Assembly (NCBI RefSeq): GCF_018271995.1
Contig: NZ_JAGUCO010000006.1
Span: 186,001-250,000, forward strand
Length of the DNA stretch: 64,000 nucleotides
Origin: Carboxylicivirga linearis
Lineage (GTDB): Bacteria; Bacteroidota; Bacteroidia; Bacteroidales; Marinilabiliaceae
Reading direction: 5' to 3'
The notes under the pieces were generated by a model. The model was not told where the DNA came from. It was given only the letters and a program-made list of their open reading frames with translations, and made no database searches. Within the stretch, counting starts at the first letter, position 1; the number at the start of each line of letters is the position of its first letter. The translations under genes were made by a program, and so were the position numbers. Of this stretch, positions 60,265-64,000 are shown piece by piece.

Positions 60265-61242
60265 ATGAGAGGAATACTAAGCACTATAAACGACCCGGCC
60301 TATAATCTGGCTACAGAAGAATATTTACTAAGAAAAACAGAAGATGATGTATTCTTTTTGTATGTAAATCAACCTTCTATAATTGTAGGAAAGCACCAAA
60401 ATGCTCTTGCCGAGATAAACTTTGATTACACTGATAAGAATAACATACCAGTCTATCGCCGACTATCAGGCGGAGGAACGGTTTATCACGATTTAAATAA
60501 CCTGAATTTTTGCTTCATTAAAAGTGGAGAAAAAAATAAACTTGTCAATTTTGCCCTTTATTCTAAACCAATCCTCCAAGCATTGAATAAACTAGGTATT
60601 GAGGCACATTTTGGCAAAAGACATGATATCCAAATTGATAATAAAAAAGTATCAGGTAATGCTTCGCACGTATTTAAAAACAGAGTTATGCACCATGGCA
60701 CTCTGCTCTTCAACTCAGAACTGGATATTTTAAATAATGCCTTAAAAACCAATCCTTTACTTTATAAGGATAAAGCTGTTAAATCGGTTCGTAGCGAAGT
60801 AACAAACATATCGGAATACACTAAAGACATTAATTTTAAAGAATTTACCTCCTTTATTTTCAACTTTTTATTGAACTACTTTGATAATTCCAAACCAAAT
60901 GAATTATCCAATGAAGAAGTTAAAGAGATTAACCTATTAGTAAAAGAAAAATACACCACTGATGAATGGAACTTTGGATATAGTCCAAACTATTCATTAA
61001 AGAAAAGAATTAAGTTAGAGGATGGCACACGATTGAGCAATTCAATGATTGTGACAAAAGGTAAAATAACAGAATGCAAAATTTCTGGTAGTAAAGATCA
61101 GGCCAATCTTTTTACCGAAGTTTCCAAAACACTAGAAGGTACAATTCATTTAAAAAATAATCTTAATTTATTTTTTGATAATAAAATAAAAAACCAATCA
61201 ATAAAAATAAAAAAAGAAGAGTGGATACAGCTGTTTTTCTAA
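60265..61242 (+). CDS. lplA: Lipoate-protein ligase
   Basis: A 325-residue biotin/lipoate ligase-fold enzyme, attaching scavenged lipoate to lipoyl domains. YRRLSGGGTVYHDLNNLNFCF is the lipoate site and GKRHDIQIDNKKVSGNASHVF the lysine region. There is a C-terminal accessory domain, so it is LplA-like, not LipB. It is 10 bp after the secreted endonuclease. The two genes sit between uvrC and dtd on the opposite strand. Confidence 0.94.
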   Translation: MRGILSTINDPAYNLATEEYLLRKTEDDVFFLYVNQPSIIVGKHQNALAEINFDYTDKNNIPVYRRLSGGGTVYHDLNNLNFCFIKSGEKNKLVNFALYSKPILQALNKLGIEAHFGKRHDIQIDNKKVSGNASHVFKNRVMHHGTLLFNSELDILNNALKTNPLLYKDKAVKSVRSEVTNISEYTKDINFKEFTSFIFNFLLNYFDNSKPNELSNEEVKEINLLVKEKYTTDEWNFGYSPNYSLKKRIKLEDGTRLSNSMIVTKGKITECKISGSKDQANLFTEVSKTLEGTIHLKNNLNLFFDNKIKNQSIKIKKEEWIQLFF

Positions 61243-61296
61243 AATTTACAAATACACAAAAAAGTTGTTATAACACTATTTATCAACACATTACAA

Positions 61297-63111
61297 CTAT
61301 TTACTTGAATTATACCACGAATATACTTTCTTAGCCTTATCCTTCCCTATAACAGCTTCTAAATTTTCAATTGTGGAGGCTTTTATATTGTTCAATGACT
61401 TAAATTTTATCATTAGTTGTTCAATTGTCTTCTGACCGATTCCAGGAATATTTTCAAGATCGGATTTTATAAAATTAATAGAACGTTTTTGTCTGTGAAA
61501 TGTAATTCCGAATCGGTGAGCTTCATTTCTTAAATGTTGAATTATTTTTAACGATTCAGAATTCTTATCTAAATACAATGGAATAGGATCTCCAGGGTAA
61601 AATATTTCTTCCAGTCTTTTAGCAATGCCAATCACTGCTATTTTATCAATTAAATCAAGCTCACGTAATATCCTCACTGCTGAACCTAACTGACCTTTTC
61701 CTCCATCTATAACCACTAATTGTGGTAACTCATCTCCTTCGTCTGATAATCGTTTATATCGTCGATAAACCACTTCTTCCATCGAAGCAAAATCATTAGG
61801 ACCTTCGACGGTTTTAATATTAAAATGTCGATAATCCTTTTTACTGGGTTTACCATTTTTAAATACCACACATGCAGCAACCGGGTTAGTTCCTTGTATA
61901 TTCGAATTATCAAAACATTCAATGTGTCTTGGTAATTCTTTTAATCTAAGGTCAGATTGCATAACTTTTAGAATACGCTCTTCACGAGGTTCCTTTTTAA
62001 TAATAGATTGTTGTTTAAGTTTATCTAATCGATAATATTTCACATTACGCTCCGATAAATCTAACAATTTCTTTTTATCACCTATTTTAGGAATTAAAAA
62101 CATTGAGTTTTTAAGTTCTATTTCAGGTTTAAATGGAACCAATATCTCTCGTGAAAGAACAGTCAAACGTGATTGCATTTCGGATATAGCGGATACTAAA
62201 ATATCTTGCTTTGTCTCCTCTAATCGCTTTTTAAATTCCATTGTATGCGATTGTATAACCGATCCATTAACAACCCTCATAAAGTTAACATACCCCGCCT
62301 TTTCATCTTCTATAACAGAAAATACATCCAGATTAGATAATTTAGGATTTACAATAGTGGATTTACTTTGATGAGATTCTAACAACTGTATCTTATTCTT
62401 TACTTCTTCAGCCTTTTCGAATTCTAATTCTGATGCATAATCCATCATTATATCCTTCATAAACTTAAGAACAGAGGATATATTTCCCTTTAATATTTCT
62501 TTAATAGATGCAATATGCTCATTATAGATTTCCTCTGAATATTCATCAATACATGGTCCTTTACAATTTCCTATATGATATTCCAGACAAACTTTAAACT
62601 TCCCCTGCTCTACATTTTCTTTAGATAAATTATGCTTACAGGTTCGTAACGGATACAATTGCTTAAATAAATCCAACATGGTTCGAACAATGCCAACCGA
62701 AGTATATGGACCAAAATAAGTACTTCCATCACGTATAAAATTTCGGGTATGAAATACTCTGGGGAATCGTTCATTCTTTACAACAATCCAGGGAAAAGAC
62801 TTATCATCTTTTAAAAGGATGTTATAACGCGGTTGATACTTTTTGATAAGGTTATTCTCGAGCAATAAAGCATCCTCTTCCGTATCAACAACAATATGCT
62901 TTATCTCTGCAATTTTCTTAACTAAAACACGAGTTTTTCCATAATCGTGTTGCTTGGTAAAATAAGAAGCTACTCTTTTCTTTAGGTTTTTTGCCTTACC
63001 TATATATATAATTTTACCGTCTTCATTAAAGTATTGATATACTCCTGGCGAAGACGGTAACGACTTAATTTTTGTATTTAAATATTCTAATCGCTGTAAA
63101 TCTTTACTCAT
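61297..63111 (-). CDS. uvrC: Excinuclease ABC subunit C
   Basis: A 604-residue nuclease of nucleotide excision repair. The GIY-YIG domain (PGVYQYF ... GKIIYIGKAKNLKKRV) is at the start, the UVR domain near 205-240, the RNase H-like catalytic domain (ECFDNSNIQGTNPVAACVVF ... VIDGGKGQL) in the second half, and the helix-hairpin-helix repeats (IPGIGQKTIEQLM) at the end. The ATG is directly after the stop codon of ade. No uvrA or uvrB nearby. Confidence 0.97.
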   Translation of the reverse strand: MSKDLQRLEYLNTKIKSLPSSPGVYQYFNEDGKIIYIGKAKNLKKRVASYFTKQHDYGKTRVLVKKIAEIKHIVVDTEEDALLLENNLIKKYQPRYNILLKDDKSFPWIVVKNERFPRVFHTRNFIRDGSTYFGPYTSVGIVRTMLDLFKQLYPLRTCKHNLSKENVEQGKFKVCLEYHIGNCKGPCIDEYSEEIYNEHIASIKEILKGNISSVLKFMKDIMMDYASELEFEKAEEVKNKIQLLESHQSKSTIVNPKLSNLDVFSVIEDEKAGYVNFMRVVNGSVIQSHTMEFKKRLEETKQDILVSAISEMQSRLTVLSREILVPFKPEIELKNSMFLIPKIGDKKKLLDLSERNVKYYRLDKLKQQSIIKKEPREERILKVMQSDLRLKELPRHIECFDNSNIQGTNPVAACVVFKNGKPSKKDYRHFNIKTVEGPNDFASMEEVVYRRYKRLSDEGDELPQLVVIDGGKGQLGSAVRILRELDLIDKIAVIGIAKRLEEIFYPGDPIPLYLDKNSESLKIIQHLRNEAHRFGITFHRQKRSINFIKSDLENIPGIGQKTIEQLMIKFKSLNNIKASTIENLEAVIGKDKAKKVYSWYNSSK

Positions 63112-64000
63112 TTAAACAAATAAATTAGTAAACGAAAAAGTGGAAACATCAAACAATCCCTTATCTCCAATCTTTAATTTAGGTATTACCAATAACGACA
63201 TAAATGCTAATGTCATAAAAGGTGACTTTAAAGACACACCTAAATTAAATACAAACTCATTTAATTCGGTATATATTTTAGCTACTTCCTCCCCTTCCAA
63301 ATCAGACATTAATCCGGCAACAGGTAGTGGAAGTATCTTTGATTCTTTTCCATCAGAAGTAACCAATCCCCCTTTCATTTCAATAATAGAATTTATAACT
63401 GAAATAATTGATTGATCATCGCAACCGATAGCAACAATATTATGACTATCATGAGCAACTGATGAAGCAATGGCACCTTTCTTTAACCCAAATCCTTTAA
63501 TAAAACCAACTGCAGGTTTCTCGGGATGATACCTATTAACCACAACAATTTTCAAAATATCATTAGAAACATCTGGGTTTAAAACATCCTTTTCTGTCTG
63601 TTTAAATTTCCAAATAATCTCATCAGTCAAAAGTTCGCCATCTTCAGCATGTATTACTTTAACCTTTGAAGCTCCGTTTGGGATATTTAATACGATATCC
63701 TTTTCTGAAATTTTATTACAATTAAACCTATTTACAACATCAAATGGTTTCAAATCAAATAAAGCATTGCCTTTTTCTGCTACTTTATTCCCATCAATAT
63801 AAGTTTCCAAAATATTAAAATCCGATAGGTTATCCACTACAATTAAATCTGCGGCATCCCCTTCTTTTAATAAACCAACCGGTAAATTATAATGTTTTAC
63901 CGGGTTTAAAACTGCAGCTTTATATACTTCAAAAATTGAATATCCTTTACTTAAAGCTAACCTAACTAAACGATCAATATGTCCTGATTTTGTAATTAAA
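63112..64000 (-). CDS. ade: Adenine deaminase, C-terminal part (cut by the window edge)
   Basis: An open frame of 296 codons that runs past the right edge, so the N-terminal catalytic half is missing. An in-frame GTG at 63837 is not the true start, as the reading continues upstream with GLLKEGDAADLIVVD, typical of the C-terminal domain of amidohydrolases and of adenine deaminase in particular. The segments AVGFIKGFGLKKGAIASSVAHDSHN, MKGGLVTSDG and the final FMTLAFMSLLVIPKLKIGDKGLF support Ade. It converts adenine to hypoxanthine. Its stop is immediately followed by the uvrC start codon. Confidence 0.88.
   Translation of the reverse strand, partial: LITKSGHIDRLVRLALSKGYSIFEVYKAAVLNPVKHYNLPVGLLKEGDAADLIVVDNLSDFNILETYIDGNKVAEKGNALFDLKPFDVVNRFNCNKISEKDIVLNIPNGASKVKVIHAEDGELLTDEIIWKFKQTEKDVLNPDVSNDILKIVVVNRYHPEKPAVGFIKGFGLKKGAIASSVAHDSHNIVAIGCDDQSIISVINSIIEMKGGLVTSDGKESKILPLPVAGLMSDLEGEEVAKIYTELNEFVFNLGVSLKSPFMTLAFMSLLVIPKLKIGDKGLFDVSTFSFTNLFV

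Noticed and set aside
63112-63837. Short adenine deaminase starting at the GTG at 63837
   Set aside because: The frame continues upstream to the window edge with conserved sequence, so this is only the C-terminal part.

Overview
The window looks like ordinary chromosomal DNA of an AT-rich, low-GC member of the Bacteroidota, probably a marine Bacteroidales/Marinilabiliales-type organism. The evidence is threefold. Three secreted proteins end in a type IX secretion (T9SS) sorting domain. Several start regions carry a TAnnTTTG -7 element and most lack a clear Shine-Dalgarno sequence. Several gene neighbourhoods and domain families (DUF4271-hemD-rnpA-yidD, DUF6452/DUF6048, DUF2807, YfhO, paired M16 peptidases) are typical of this phylum. 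I see no phage, transposase, integrase, CRISPR array, rRNA or tRNA. The genus assignment is inference.

Layout. 1-3720: a GNAT acetyltransferase, then a minus-strand organic peroxide defence cluster (ohr, doxX-like, glutathione peroxidase, ohrR) with an M50-like peptidase behind it; a likely OhrR operator overlaps the ohr promoter. 3864-9413: a giant alpha-2-macroglobulin-like lipoprotein with an intact thioester. 9611-12931: two tandem paralogous T9SS-exported repeat proteins. 13158-17362: glyS and a YfhO-like membrane protein. 18047-22683: a zinc-ribbon protein, modBC without modA, a secreted esterase-like protein, a lipoprotein and an unknown protein. 22917-31385: typA, TatD, ThuA-like, TSUP transporter, ilvE, DAHP synthase, a DUF2807 lipoprotein and an M19 dipeptidase. 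31694-35228: a DUF6567-like lipoprotein between two near-identical hairpins, a chemoreceptor and a YceI protein. 35384-43527: polA, ispH-cmk and an active/inactive M16 peptidase pair.

43799-50244: a plus-strand run of DUF6452, DUF6048, glutaminase, DUF417, a LOG-family protein, DUF4271, hemD, rnpA, yidD and DUF2147. 50245-54313: an aldehyde dehydrogenase, recX and an LPP20-like protein among repeat-rich intergenic DNA. 54314-64000: rhodanese, CoA-binding protein, queD, an ArsR regulator, polyprenyl synthase, then minus-strand deoC/mazG-like/dtd and uvrC/ade. The latter two blocks are split by a plus-strand insert of a secreted endonuclease I and lipoate ligase. The ade gene runs off the right edge.

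Most genes are housekeeping. The points most worth a second look are the nested double palindrome at 43650-43687, the 23-bp perfect inverted repeat at 50306-50354, the likely dispersed repeat at 54040-54245, the duplicated hairpin flanking the DUF6567-like gene, the tandem T9SS paralogues, and three small membrane-peptide candidates. I did not find convincing evidence of a wholly new multi-gene system.
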